DNA of 64,000 nt from Annulohypoxylon bovei var. microspora (Eukaryota > Ascomycota > Sordariomycetes > Xylariales > Hypoxylaceae). A model generated the notes under the pieces. That model worked only from the letters and a program-made list of their open reading frames with translations. It had not been told where the DNA came from and did not search any database. Positions 22,421-34,198 of this stretch are shown in pieces; within the stretch, counting starts at the first letter, position 1; each line of letters opens with the position of its first letter. The stretch is taken from the NCBI GenBank assembly GCA_022836615.1, contig MU405346.1, positions 43,898 through 107,897 on the forward strand. The letters are read 5' to 3'. Made by a program: the position numbers and the translations under genes.

Positions 22421-22741
22421 TCAGAACTTCAGAACAAGTAGATTGTCCGCAACCGCCAACCATATGTCACGTATGCGAAGACTTTTTATCAGCGCTATTT
22501 CGACACCATGCCCACCAAGACTTCGGTAGTGTGAAAGAACATCACATATAACTGCGTTGCTATCTGTGTTGCTACACGTGCTGCTTGCCTCCTCAAGGCG
22601 GTCTGTAGCATACCCAGCTGCACGAGCAATTGTGCCGTTAGCATTAGAAGATGGATGTCCACCCTGAGTGTTCGTAATACTAATCTCAGAAACAAAGGTT
22701 ATTCCTTTTAGTAATAGGAGTCGAGGTTTATTGCATGACAA
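22421..22741 (-). other. Orphan open frame, possible gene remnant
   Basis: A 106-codon minus-strand frame without an ATG (opens at TTG). The stretch NTQGGHPSSNANGTIARAAG through CDVLSHYRSLGGHGVEIALI has a protein-like composition, three Cys and no low complexity, unlike neighbouring noise frames. I do not recognise it. It could be an exon of an unseen gene or a decayed small secreted protein. Confidence 0.25.
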
Positions 22742-22895
22742 CTAGTACCTATTCACAGAAAGAGTTAGCAACCTCGAGTTTGAAATATTAGACTATTGCC
22801 AATCATAGGATTATTTTCAAAAATCAAAACGGACTTACTTAATACACGATCTAGACTTCGTCCAAGGGATTGGGCGGTTAAGTAGATGTGTAAAC

Positions 22896-23989
22896 TTAGA
22901 ATTGCGACCATCTAAACTGACTAAGTAGTGGTTCGTAATGATTAAACAGTGTAGCCGAAGCCCTCGATTTGACGGACTCGCGTGTATTCGTCACGTCATC
23001 GAATACATACTCTGGCCATTGTTTATAGGCTTTCAGATAATAAAGTATTTCCACCACGGAGAAGCCGAGATGGCCAGGCTGGTCGAAATCCTCCGACAGC
23101 GCAGTGTTGAATACGTTGAGAGTGAATTCCCAGTCTTGCTCGGGAGACAAACAAGCACCGCCTCGAACTAGCCAGAATAACTTCTGGAGATTCCCTTCAG
23201 TGCGAGGTGACAACAATAAGGAGTCCGGAATTCGAATATCCGCGTGTACTTGATAATAATTGCCGAGAGACAATGGGCCTATATAATCGACTACGATTGG
23301 ATGCTCAAGTCCTCGGAATTGGGCGTAGTATTCATGGAAGTAAGCGTTGGCTTTTTGAGGTTCGAATATAAGATGGCAATCCCAAGGAAGTCTGGTGGGA
23401 GTGGTGATGAGTTTCTGAGGCTCGTCTGTGCTGTACTCTATAGCTGCCTTAAACTTCTCTGGCGATTTCACACGTCGTTCAATGTACATATCCCAACATC
23501 TAAGGATTAAGGAAATATTGGTCCAGGGAAATTCCATGAGAGCAGACTAGCCAGAATTAATCAATGCCGCGTGAAGTATAGTATGGTTTATGATGTACTT
23601 ACCTGAAATTCGGGATTGCCTTCATAATATCCGGGAATGTCTCTCTCAGGGCGGTTATGGTAACGTTGCACGCCTACTGGGCCTGTGATTCCAAAACAGC
23701 CATCCCAGGTAGGTTTGAAAGCATATATGAAAGTCTCTTCCAGAGTAGACTTTCCCGACAGAAAGCGTCCAATGCGAGGGCTGGAGAGGGGAAGATTAAC
23801 ATTCCCACTGAACCAAAAGATGCGCTCGAGTATCTCCAGGGGCACTATTTCAAGATAAGAAGCATTATCTTTGACAAATTCCCGTCGAAGCTCTGTCGAC
23901 TTAGTTTTGACCCTTTTACGTGGTTTGACGGCGATAGACTTGTTGTTTTGGCGGCGCTTGCCCGTGACCTTTACGGGTGTTAATTCCAT
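22896..23989 (-). CDS. F-box-like protein, function unknown
   Basis: Two exons, 23989-23603 and 23546-22896, with GTAAGT donor and CTAG acceptor, giving 345 residues. A basic N-terminus (KRRQNNKS, KPRKRVKTK: nuclear-localisation-like) is followed by an F-box-like helix, YLEIVPLEILERIFWFSGNVNLPLSSP (read in two overlapping motifs, residues about 45-72). The rest resembles fungal F-box proteins with a long C-terminal region of no known fold (WDCHLIFEPQKANAYF, FSVVEILYYLKAYKQWPEYVF). By family, it would act as a substrate adaptor in an SCF ubiquitin ligase; the target is unknown. The 5' side has a TG-rich region without other genes. Confidence 0.7.
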
Positions 23990-24710
23990 AGGTAACGAGA
24001 CGGAGGTGACAACAATGTAGAAAGGCTCGTTCTTGACGGATATCCTGTCGTGGGAAGAAAGGATAAGGGAATTAAGAGTCGCTGACGAGCTCTGGCCCTA
24101 GCTGTCTAGATGAAAATGACTGACTCATATAATATACACAGACCACCACATATTGAGGCAGTTTCTGTTGTATATTGTAATGACCTCTGTCTGGAAGAGA
24201 TCATTAATGTCATTAGGATTTCTGTACATTGTTTGTTAACGTTTTCAAGCACAAACACAAGGTAGTGATGGTGGTGACAGTGTCAAATTTGATATAAAAA
24301 TGACACAAGCACTAAATGTATCTAGGTACCTTGGTAGGACCTAACATGGAATATCTTCGGCGTATTCGTGTTAAGTTTTGAATGTTTTACATATGTACAT
24401 AGGTACCTATCCAATCAGCCGGGAATCAAGCGAACCAAATAAGCGGGTCAAAATGACCGATCTAAATCGAGCCTTATCGCGCATCCAGTAATAGATTAGC
24501 AAAGTTCGAAGTTGAAGCTTTTACAGTTTTCCAAATTATTTCAAATAAATATTTTGACCTGGAGAAATTGCGCGCATAGCTATCACATCACATTAAGCAT
24601 CTCGTGTACAATTCTTAAGAAGATGATGGCATCCTATTCAGTTCAGATTTGCTAACAGAAATAAAATTAAAATAAATTCTCCGCTTGTGAAAGACCTTCG
24701 ACCTTTCACG
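23990..24710. other. Divergent intergenic region
   Basis: About 720 nt between the F-box-like gene and the MRS2-type gene, facing away from each other. It should hold both promoters. GGTACCTATCC-type motifs occur near 24401. No gene is seen. Confidence 0.55.
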
Positions 24711-26450
24711 ATGGCCTCGCTACACCCACAAGCGCCCTCTCTTAGACTTCTCAGATTCCTTCGCCTACAATCGGAAAGTCTTAGCTTCTTTAGTTGGAGC
24801 CATGACAGGACCGCAAACCTAGGACAGGCAGCGCGCAGAGCCCTATGCGCAGCCAGAAGACAGCAGAAGAGTTCTCCGCGAGCAGATTGCACAATGGATT
24901 TCTCGCAAAATGTAGCATTACAAGCCGGTGTGTTAGATTTGGATTCGCTCATACAAACGCGCGGTAACCGAGCTTCAAAAAGCGTTCGCCAGAAAAATCT
25001 TCCATATTTCCTCCCGAATATAAGCGTGCGATACAATTCCTCGACTCGATCCCCGACGAAATGCCAGCAGACTTGGCGAGATAGGCTTTGGGGCTTTGGG
25101 ACAAGGAAGAAGGCCAAACCTTTAGAGCCGGACGATCTTCCAAATGATGCAGACAGGGGCCCCGATAGCAATTCTATGTTTAACACTCGGCGGCAGCTCA
25201 GTCAGAAGGCTGCCTTAGAACCGAGATTACGATGCACCGAAGTTGACGAGAATGGAGAGGTCATATTGGTAGATGGCGAATTTAAGAAGAGCGAGCTTAT
25301 CGCAAGGGTTTGTCTACCTTCAACTCTATGGAGACCCTGAGAAAACGGTAGCTGACTCGACATAGTTTGGCTTGCTACCACGCGATCTACGCAAGATCGA
25401 TTCTTCCAACTTGCCGCATATTCTCGTCCGACCAACCGCCATCTTACTCAACCTACTACACCTAAAAGTATTGATCAAGTATAACCGTGTCCTACTATTC
25501 GATGTATATGGCTCCAAAGCATCCTATCCCCAGTCGGCGTTCATGTACGATCTACAAGGCAAGCTCCAGCAGAAGGTATCCCCCGGAAATAGCGGCCTAC
25601 CGTATGAATTCCGCGCTCTAGAAGCCGTCCTCCAGTCGGTCACCCAAGAGCTTGAGGCAGATTTCTTAGCGGTTCGCGACCCGGTGATCCGTATATTAAG
25701 CGAGCTCGAGGACGACATAGATCGGCACAAGCTACGAATCCTCCTCGTCCTCTCCAAGCGAGTGAGTACTTTTGAACAGAAGGCAAAGCTCGTCCGAGAC
25801 GCTATCGAGGAACTCCTCGAAGCGGATGACGACTTGGCAGATATGTACTTGACCGAGAAAACGCGCGATGTTCACCGTGAACTCGACGATCACACCGAAG
25901 TCGAGATGCTGCTAGAGTCATACCATAAACTTTGCGACGAGATCGTCCAAGAAGCACAGAATCTGGTGTCAAGCATTCGGAACACCGAAGAGATGTAAGC
26001 ACATGAATCCACCCATCCAAGACTACTTCGTAGTATCAGGCTAATAGACGCAGCATTCGCGCAATCCTAGATGCGAATCGTAACTCTCTTATGCTCCTAG
26101 ATCTAAAATTCAGTGTTGGAACACTCGGTCTAGCTATGGGCACGTTCATCGCCGGTCTCTATGGTATGAACCTCGAGAATTTCATCGAGGAGACACACTG
26201 GGGCTTTGGGGCCGTCACAGGCATCTCTATCGTGTTCTCGCTTTGGGTGTGCAGGTACGGCCTGATTAAGCTTAGAAAGGTCCAGCGCGTCAAAATGCAG
26301 GGCAACGACATAAAAGGAAGCGAAAATGAATATCATTGGTTCCACGACGAAGGAAACGTGGGGCTTCTGGACCCTCGGAATCGCGAGATGTTAAGACGGC
26401 TTAATATGAAGAAGGCAGACCAGGCCGAGAAAAAGAAGATGTGGTGGTAA
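24711..26450 (+). CDS. MRS2: Mitochondrial inner-membrane Mg2+ channel, MRS2/LPE10 type
   Basis: Three exons: 24711-25307, 25366-25994 and 26054-26450, giving 540 residues. The N-terminus is rich in Arg, Leu and Ser without acids for about 60 residues, as in a mitochondrial presequence. The CorA/MRS2 core begins near 190 with LLPRDLRKIDSS and HILVRPTAILLNLLHLKVLI. A long helical region follows (ILSELEDDIDRHKLRILLVL). Two membrane helices flank the diagnostic pore motif YGMNLEN (about residue 430). The C-terminus is Lys-rich on the matrix side. The family forms pentameric Mg2+ channels in the mitochondrial inner membrane. The donor of intron 1 is GTTTGT, somewhat unusual; TTTGGCTTG follows its acceptor in frame. 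Confidence 0.93.
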
Positions 26451-26959
26451 AACGCTTGATAGTGAGCTATGAGCTATCTGAGGAAGATTATATCAAAGAC
26501 TCAGGTCGCACTTGTGTACAGGAATATTCTTTGGCGTTATGATGGGGTCAGCATTTTCTGGGACACGGGAGGCTGGTTCGGGAGTCTGCGATCTGTGTGA
26601 TAGACTCTAGGACTTAAAAGGTATTCTCATCTCTCATAGAAGATTAAAGGGTATTGTATACCCACTGTAGGCCAACCGGCTGGCTCTGCACCTGCTATCT
26701 CATAAATGTTCTTACAACTGTCACATTATCACTCCTCATCCCTTTATATATATAAAAACATCGGGAAAGAAACATTGGGAAAATTGACTCCAAGATGTTA
26801 ATTTGTATATATAGGTACAATAATCATTACCATGAAGCGAAAGCGACTCTATCATATCCCTCAAAATCTTCATCCCGTCCCATCCGTTTTCGTCCATCTC
26901 AATCCCCCCCACCCGCCTCTTTTCAACTCAACCTTTCCACCACCCTGACACTGCACCCC
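26451..26959. other. Convergent intergenic region
   Basis: About 510 nt between the stops of the MRS2-type gene and the barwin-like gene. It probably contains both polyadenylation regions; an AT-rich TATATATATAAAA stretch lies at about 26745. No gene is seen. Confidence 0.55.
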
Positions 26960-27651
26960 TTACAACTCATTCCCGTCAACAGCGCCGTCCGCAAATCCCT
27001 CGTACTCCTCGTTGACCTGCGCACCAGCGTCCTCAGACATGACCAACTTGATCTGCCCGTCTCCGTGATCCTCTACGCTTACGGAAGAGCTGCTCGCGTA
27101 TCCCCACTGCAGTAAATAGCGTCAGTGGATTCTTCAGCACCTGGCAAGAGATTTCACGGGGTTCAAACACGTCTGGGAGTTATAGCTCCCCAGCCAACCG
27201 AATTGTCCAGGAAGTCCTCCGTCCCTCGACGGGCCAAAAAGGGGTATGTAGGTACGGGGAAAGTAATAGGGGGAAAGAAAAATCTCAACGCTAGATAGGT
27301 ACGTACGGTGACCTTGACACGGCCCTTGTCCAGGCTGGCCAGCTGCTTGAAGACGGCGGGCGAGACGTCGATGGAGCCGGAGGCGCAGCCGGGGCACTTG
27401 TCGACGACGGTGGCGGTGGCGGTCTTGCCGCCGTAGTGGATGCTGATCTTGCGCCCGCACACCTTGGCCTTGTTCGGGTTCGCGTCGTTGCCGTACTGCG
27501 CCGGGGACAGCGCCACGATGTGGTCCGACGCGCTGTTCTGCTTCCCGCAGGCCCCGAGCCCCGGCGTGTAGTACGTCATGTCGCCGGAGTAGGCGAGCGT
27601 TTGCACCGCGCCGAGGGCGAGGGCGAGGAGGGTTGTGCGGAGGGAGATCAT
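26960..27651 (-). CDS. Small secreted barwin/RlpA-like (double-psi beta-barrel) protein
   Basis: Two exons, 27651-27307 and 27106-26960, with a GTACGT donor and TGCAG acceptor, giving 163 residues. Residues 1-20 (MISLRTTLLALALGAVQTLA) form a signal peptide. The domain shows GDMTYYTPGLGACG, VALSPAQYG, VCGRKISIHYGGKTATATVV, DKCPGCASGSIDVSPAVF and a closing VTWGYA, the standard order for fungal RlpA-like/expansin-related barrels. Four Cys are placed to form two disulphides. The acidic tail of about 40 residues is unusual for the family. Such proteins are secreted and often bind carbohydrates; some are plant-interaction effectors. Catalysis is not expected. The GC-rich coding strand yields antisense frames. 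Confidence 0.88.
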
Positions 27652-27808
27652 CGTTGCTGGTTTGGGGAGTTGGTGTGGTTGGTGAGGAGAGGTGGTTAGT
27701 TAATAGAGGGTTGGGTTTCTGGGAGATGTGTTTGACTCGAGACTGCACTGGGAATGAACCGATGAGGAGCAGAGACTGAACTGAGGATAGGGCAGCTTGC
27801 TATACGAC

Positions 27809-27817
27809 TATATATAC
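27809..27817 (-). promoter_or_regulatory. Possible TATA box of the barwin-like gene
   Basis: A TATATATA run on the minus strand lies about 160 nt upstream of the barwin-like ATG. The distance allows a leader of about 120 nt. No other promoter-like run is nearer. Confidence 0.4.
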
Positions 27818-29725
27818 TAAATCTTCTACGGGCTGGGCCCCTTCCTCCCCCTCGTCTCACCCCGGTATTACTGTCGCCATTCCCGTGATACCGATCCTAT
27901 CGGGGCTCTGTCCTCGATCTCCTTACCCCTGACCTAGGCAGTAGCTTACTGGGTTACTGACTTGATGACGGGCCTGGACGAATGGGGGAGATATTATTGC
28001 TAGGTAGGTAGCTATTGAGTATTGACAACCCTATTGATTCCATCCCGCTTATTTTCCACACCGGACGACCCCGTTGCCGACTCTTCCCTACGGTGAGCCT
28101 TTACCTGACCCTCCGGGAGCTTGTCTCTTTCCAGAGCTTAGTCGTTGGCCCGCTTACGTTATCTCGGTGTTGGCTACAGTCGATTTGAGGCGAGGCGGCT
28201 GTCAGCGGAACGCGGAAAAGGGCGCTTGGTGTTACTTAATCAAGGGAGTGTTGGAACATGAATCGAGGATGATTCACATGACTTGCAGGGAAAAGCTTAA
28301 GGATTATTGGCTACCTAGGTATGTATGTATGTTTAAGCAGTGGTTAAGCAGAGCCTCGATCCTTCGAGGGGATTTCTTTGCATTATTGGTCAATTCAACG
28401 ATCGTATATGCTAGGCTAATAGTCACAAGCTGGGGAAAAACAGGGGCACGTATATGGGGCGGCGTAAGTTAGGGATTGATGATTTTGCCGTCTCACTCTT
28501 ATGCCTGGTGATATATCTAACAAATATGTGTTGCGGCGTAGATGATGCAGGTGATGATCGAAAATTGCTAACAGCCGAATTACCTTCTCAAGACTTGGTA
28601 ACAATTATCTAGACAGATATCTTATTAATCATCTCATACGCACATAAAAATACAAACTGAGCTATCGTCTGCAGTGTGACATGTCCTAGCCATATCAGTG
28701 ACACTATTCACGCTTAGAAGAGATCCGAATCGGGATGTGAGGTCTTTCGATTTTGGCCCAGCAGTCTACATACTGAGGTAATCAAACTTTGTCCGTCCTG
28801 CTTACCTAGGTACCTACCGGCGCCTTACACATTGCCTCAGCCCTAGTAATAAGAAGCCTGGCCAAGATCTCATCATGTTGCATTATTGCTCAGCTTGGCA
28901 ATATATCCATGAATCGGCCTAGTCTACTTTGTGAGCCTCGAAGAATGCAATGCACTTTGAATGCCGAGCTGATGTATGATCTGACGTTGAACAATATAGG
29001 GCTATCTTCTTTCACGTGGGTCAGCCTTGATATTACCGGTTGGCTGTTTAGAGGGAATAGGTCTCGAATCTTAGGATTCAGGATGAGACCGTAATATTTG
29101 TGGCGAGTTCAGTGCAAAGGCAGCAGTCAACCTTGAGGATTTCCAAATGACCAAAAAGTCCAACACATTACAACTTGTTCTTACGTTTGCAATAGGCGTC
29201 TTGTACGAAGAGAAAGTTAACACTCGAATCAGAACATTTTGCCTTCACTCGCGCATACAAGTATGTTTCAGTAAGGCAGACTACAAATGAAATTCATACT
29301 CATGTAGGACTTCTCGAAACATAGAGACGGCTGTCCCAATCCAATTGCACGAGTAAGCATCTCGTGCCTTACGTCTTGGGGTCAGATCAGATTAATCATG
29401 TGAGGTACGGTAAGCAAGACATAAGTGAGACCACCCCTTCCCACGCAATGTAACGAAGAACACAACAGGGGCTGACTCCATCTCCGCGGTTCCAATCGTT
29501 CATGACTACCTTATTCGTCCATATAGGAGTAGTTACTAGAGAGGTGAATTATAACCGACATTGTAAAAGCACATGGATATCACATTAATTCCACAATATT
29601 TCACCGCGTCCGCTGAATAAGTCTTATTATCTTGAATAACGCCAGGCTATCCAGCCCATGTATCACTTATGCACCCCATCTTACCTTATATGCACATTTA
29701 AAGTCTAGCAGTTTGACCCTCCTAA
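27818..29725. other. Long gene-free region
   Basis: About 1.9 kb. It holds TACCTAGGTA-type motifs at about 28312 and 28805 and several short frames (for example 28074-28472) that overlap others on both strands and show no family pattern. No RNA gene is recognised. Confidence 0.5.
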
Positions 29726-31445
29726 TTAAACAGCATCGTCACCTCTAGGACTCTCTGGCCGCGACCTTCTTTCGCTATCGTCCTCCGGCTCGTCATCGAA
29801 ATGCTGCCTTCTCGAGGGACTCCAAAATCGTCTTATGCTTCCGCTACCCGGGGAGCTTGCCACCGCTACGTCCGAGTTACTATCTCGTTTTCCGCGCCAC
29901 CACTTAAGTTTCCAAATTCCGCCCAAGGCTTCTTGCACCCCGGCACCGGCTGAACTCTTCCGCCGTATATGTTTGCGTGCCGTAAAACCCGGGAATCCCG
30001 TTGACTTCCTTCTGCGTCTGAACATTTTCCTCGGTGAAGCCTCACCGGCTTCGGCCGCGCTTAGTGAGGTCGTTGATTCTCCTGATGTAAGCCTTCGCCC
30101 TGGTATTAATGGCGTATCCTCGCCGATTGCACTTCCGGGTAGAGTGCTTGACCTATTTCTACTGAACGATGGTCTCGGTGTTTCCTGGTCTTCTAATTCA
30201 TCCCATATCTGTGCACGCTCGTGCCAACGGCTGGATGGCTTGCGACCGGGTGTGAGGGGTGTGGTTTCCCCATTCGGTGCAAAGGTGTTGTAGGTAGGCG
30301 GTATTGCTGATTCGGCCTCTCCAGCCGATTCTGTATCCGTAGGAGATGAATCCTCCCCTTCTGTATCTTCGACAAGCCCTAGTCCTGGTGTGAGACTTGA
30401 CGACCCAACAGCTGGCGGGTGTTGTTCATCGCTGAGGCGCCATGACAGTGCTAGGACGCCCGATAATAATATGACGGTACCTAAGGTGATCAGCCCACCA
30501 TGCAAGGGTGTGATGAGGTTCGTCTGGTTGAAATATATCAAACCATCTAGAATGGCGATGATGTTATAAATGCAAAACACAAGAGGGTATAATACGGATG
30601 TGGATACCAGCTTCAATCCGCGGTGAAGATAATACAACTGGCTCAAGGCCAGGGCGACCAACCCAAAGACAAGCATCCATGATTCCCAATGCCCAAATTG
30701 GTTATCGCCATCAGCGATCGTCCTAATAACCAACTCCACGGCGGACTTCGCAAACAGTAAAGAGTGAGCCGACAGAATGCCACTGATGCATCCAAATACG
30801 AGTCCACGGGCTAGCCGGAACTTGGAAGTCTGCGAAACACTGCTGAAGTGATTGACCAGATCAATGACCAATGCCAACGAGATAACAATTACAGCCTGGA
30901 ATGACATCCAGAGGATAAATGGCCATCTACCAAGCAGATCCAGTAGCTCCGCTAGACTGTGTGCTGGAGAGGGTATTGCGCCAAATATGGCTATTAATGC
31001 TGCGCCGGTAGTGACGAGTGCGGTTCCGTAGAAAGACCATCGCGTAAAGGGTTCATTTAATATTAATGTGGCGCATATGGAGTTGAATACTAGCCCGGCG
31101 GCTTGTAAAGTCGATAGGACTGGTAATGGTAGAGTAGATATTTGGATGGTACTGCCGAATATGTTGGATATGACAAACATGCCCATGCCCAGCTGCCATC
31201 TTCGTCTTCGATATGCCGGTCGTTGGAATTCGAGCGGATACTTTTCATCTTCGAGCATATGTGACTTTCGCTGTAGGGTGAGACCGAGGGACTGTACGCT
31301 CGTGGATACTAGACCGACTAGGATACCAATCTATTGCAGGATATCGCATTAGTATTGGTAACGAATGAACGAGATGATCAGGTTCCCGAGTATTAAAACC
31401 TACCGCGATGGTGCCTCCCGGCGAGAGGTCGCCAAACACACCCAT
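29726..31445 (-). CDS. NIPA-like (DUF803) membrane transporter
   Basis: Two exons, 31445-31404 and 31330-29726, with a GTAGGT donor, giving 548 residues. The first exon codes for only 14 residues. The next about 300 residues contain eight or nine hydrophobic helices with the NIPA-family marks IGILVGLVSTSVQSLGLTLQ, STLPLPVLSTLQAAGLVFN and FTRWSFYGTALVTTGA. The last about 240 residues are a hydrophilic Ser/Arg/Pro-rich tail, longer than in animal NIPA proteins but common in ascomycetes. NIPA proteins are Mg2+ transporters or related metabolite carriers of the drug/metabolite transporter superfamily; fungal substrates are mostly not established. Likely in plasma or endosomal membrane (inference). 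Confidence 0.87.
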
Positions 31446-31691
31446 TGCGACAGATTTTTCGCCAGCTCATCCGCGATCGTCGCTAGATGAAGAAGCGCCT
31501 CGGTTGCCCATGAGACTGCGAATGCGAAGAATCCTTGTCCTACTCTCCTCCTACCTCACAATTCTAGATTCGGGATTCGGTGAAAGAGCGGGGGTAAATG
31601 AATGTATTGATTACGGTAAGGTAGAAACGAAGAGGAAGCCGACAAAAGTAATCGCAAGAGATTTTGACACGGATTAAACAAGTCGCAGAAA

Positions 31692-31724
31692 TCGAAAGGT
31701 CGAAAGGTCGAAAGGTCGAATGGT
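31692..31724 (+). repeat. Short tandem array, GAAAGGTC unit
   Basis: Three to four copies of an 8-nt unit (GAAAGGTC, last copy changed) in the NIPA-like upstream region. Confidence 0.75.
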
Positions 31725-32172
31725 CAAAAGACCAAGCTCATAAGACGGTGAACTCGATGACGCCTGTCCGAGACCAGGGGCAGGGGGGTTGTGGCTTAAA
31801 AAGAGGCAGCGTTGTTCCCAGGTCCCTGTTCCTGACGGTGTGAATTCTGTTGAGATTGGCGGGTCGGTTTCCTCTCTCTCAACAGCACAATTGGGACAAA
31901 GAAAAGTTAGAGCGATGGTTGGGTTATTTCGGTATTTGGTAGTTGTATGAATTTATAATTACGTTGGTAGAATGAACATGGACAAAGTGTTTTAGGGATA
32001 AGAATAAGAATATGAGGTAAGGATCGAAGTTAAACGTTAAAAAAAGTTAGAGGTTAAAAAAGTGCAAAAAGTAGGTACCTACAGAACTCTATTTCAAGGG
32101 GTATGAGGTAATGCTTCAAGGTTTTCTATTGAAGGTCTCCCAAGATTTCCCATTAAGCCTGACAGTTGTATT

Positions 32173-32198
32173 TGGGAATTAGGAATTAGGAATTAGGA
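32173..32198 (+). repeat. Short tandem array, GGAATTA unit
   Basis: About four copies of a 7-nt unit (GGAATTA) in non-coding DNA. Confidence 0.75.
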
Positions 32199-32565
32199 AT
32201 TTGGGGTCGGGACAACGAAGCAATTTTACGAAGATCTCTTTACAACGCTATCCTGACTTGACCTTGTTATTATACCTAAACTGTTATAGTATTGTTGTAG
32301 CAGCAGAAACAACAAAGCAACTAAGCAATCAAGCGCTTCCAATTGATTGAAACGCCGTGGCATCAAGTGCTACTGGTCACTGACCAGACACCAAGTCATT
32401 CTGCAGGGGGCACCAGACTTCGGCTGTTGAAGTTTACTGACTGCACATGTGTGGTGTTACATACTAGGTACAATACAGTGGGGGTGGTTCAATGTTGCAG
32501 CAAATTCTGCATGTATGGAAGGATCTAAGATTACCTAAGGTACCTTGTACTTACATACATAGTCT

Positions 32566-32621
32566 CACTAGCCACACAAAAAGGAAGGTAAGGGTCCATT
32601 GTCTAAAAATTGTGGCTAGTG
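32566..32621. repeat. Perfect 11-bp inverted repeat
   Basis: CACTAGCCACA at 32566-32576 is matched by its exact reverse complement at 32611-32621, with 34 nt between. It could form a hairpin or be the ends of a tiny insertion. It lies about 360 bp upstream of VMA4. Confidence 0.7.
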
Positions 32622-32981
32622 AAGCTATATACATTACATAATGTACATCCACCTTAAACTGTAATGAGGTAGCTGGGGCTGGGGCTGCTGGGGTTACCCG
32701 CATTGATTTGATGTAGCTCCACGACCAGGTTTCTGTCTGTAACTGTACATAACGTCTAGTTGATAGATGTCACCCGAATTCAACCTCTAACAGGCCGCTG
32801 CAGAAGAGCTATTGTGACCCACTACCTTCTATCAACCTACATTCGACGTCTATCTGACCTTTAGTTGCCTCGGAGCAAACCTCATTGTGTGGATTGCTTG
32901 GCTATTTTGCTGAGAGACTCCTATAATCTCGCTCCTTTCAAGCTTCCAGACTCTTAATACGCTCCTCAAACTCCTCTCAAG

Positions 32982-33866
32982 ATGTCGCAAGTCCACGCCT
33001 TGTCCGACGATCAGGTAAATAGTCCTTCTACCTACCCGATCGATATCTCGAAAAACAAACAAGAGAATAAGACTTGAGTCTATTGTAACAAACAACGTAC
33101 TAATGGATCCACCCCCTCGAAAACAGGTCGGACAAGAGCTCCGCAAGATGACGGCCTTCATCAAGCAAGAAGCCCTCGAGAAAGCGCGCGAGATCGAGAT
33201 CAAAGCAAACGAAGAATTCAGCATCGAGAAGTCGAAGCTCGTGCGCCAGGAGACCGACGCCATCGACGCCGCGCACGCCAAGAAGCTGAAGCAGGCCGCC
33301 ATGTCGCAGCAGATCACGCGGTCCACCGTCGCCAACAAGACTCGCCTGAAGGTCCTAGCCGCCCGCCAGCTGTTGCTCGACGACATCTTCGAGGCCGCCT
33401 CTAAGAGGCTGCCCGACGGCACTAAGGACACTGCTAAGTACCGCGTTACGCTGAAGGATTTGCTGCTGCAGGGCCTGTACGCCTTGTCCGAGAGCGAGAT
33501 CCAGGTCCATGCTAGGCAGGCCGATTATGCCGTCGTCAAGGACGCTATTAAGGATGCCGAGGCGGAGTATAAGAAGACTACGGGCAAGACGACTAAGGTC
33601 ACCATCGATGAGGACAATGCGTTGCCGGAGGGCAGGTGAGTGCTATCATCCTTAATACCATCTTGATACTCGAGGATTGCGTTCATGATATGCTAACGAG
33701 GCATAATACACACAGCTCCGGTGGCCTCGCAATCGTGGGTTTCCAGGGCAAGATCGACATCAACAATACCTTCGACGAGAGACTACTGCTGCTACAGTCC
33801 AGCGGCCTGCCCGCCGTGCGAGAGACGCTGTTCGGCAAGAACCCCAACCGAAAGTTCTACGACTAA
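32982..33866 (+). CDS. VMA4: V-type proton ATPase subunit E
   Basis: Three exons: 32982-33014, 33127-33635 and 33716-33866, giving 230 residues, the usual length. The first exon codes for only 11 residues (MSQVHALSDDQ) and joins VGQELRKMTAFIKQEALEKA in frame. The protein is a long N-terminal helix, rich in Lys, Glu and Ala, followed by a globular C-terminus with GGLAIVGFQGKIDINNTFDERL and a closing LFGKNPNRKFYD, all standard for subunit E. It forms the peripheral stalk (with subunit G) of the vacuolar H+-ATPase. Codon use is strongly C/G-ending, as expected for a highly expressed gene. Confidence 0.96.
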
Positions 33867-34198
33867 GGGGCTCTCGTCCCGAGATATCAACCTCACCCGC
33901 GCGCGCAAACAAATCAGACATCAACAACGCTGGACGTCAGCAGGACGGAGAGAGATCGTGTTTGGGCAGTGTCATACTATAATCCCAGTCTGGGAGTCTC
34001 TTGTAAGGGGTAGTTGCATTCGGGCGGGGGACTGACTGCCTTAGCTAGACCATGCTCTTGGTAGTACCTGAATTAGAAGGCTGCTGTATATCATAGGCGT
34101 TGCAGGACGTCCAACACATCAATAAAACACCAATTTATTCTGCACACTCTGTACACTCTATGTTCCCAACAATTCGGTCTAGCTCAATGCAAATCAAC
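33867..34198. other. Convergent intergenic region
   Basis: 332 nt between the stops of VMA4 and the next minus-strand gene. An AATAAA lies at about 34121. No gene is seen. Confidence 0.55.

Larger units (their letters stand above)
31446..32981. other. Divergent gene-free region
   Basis: About 1.5 kb between the NIPA-like and V-ATPase genes. It contains two small tandem arrays (about 31692-31724 and 32173-32198) and a perfect 11-bp inverted repeat at 32566-32621. No coding frame is supported. Confidence 0.55.
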
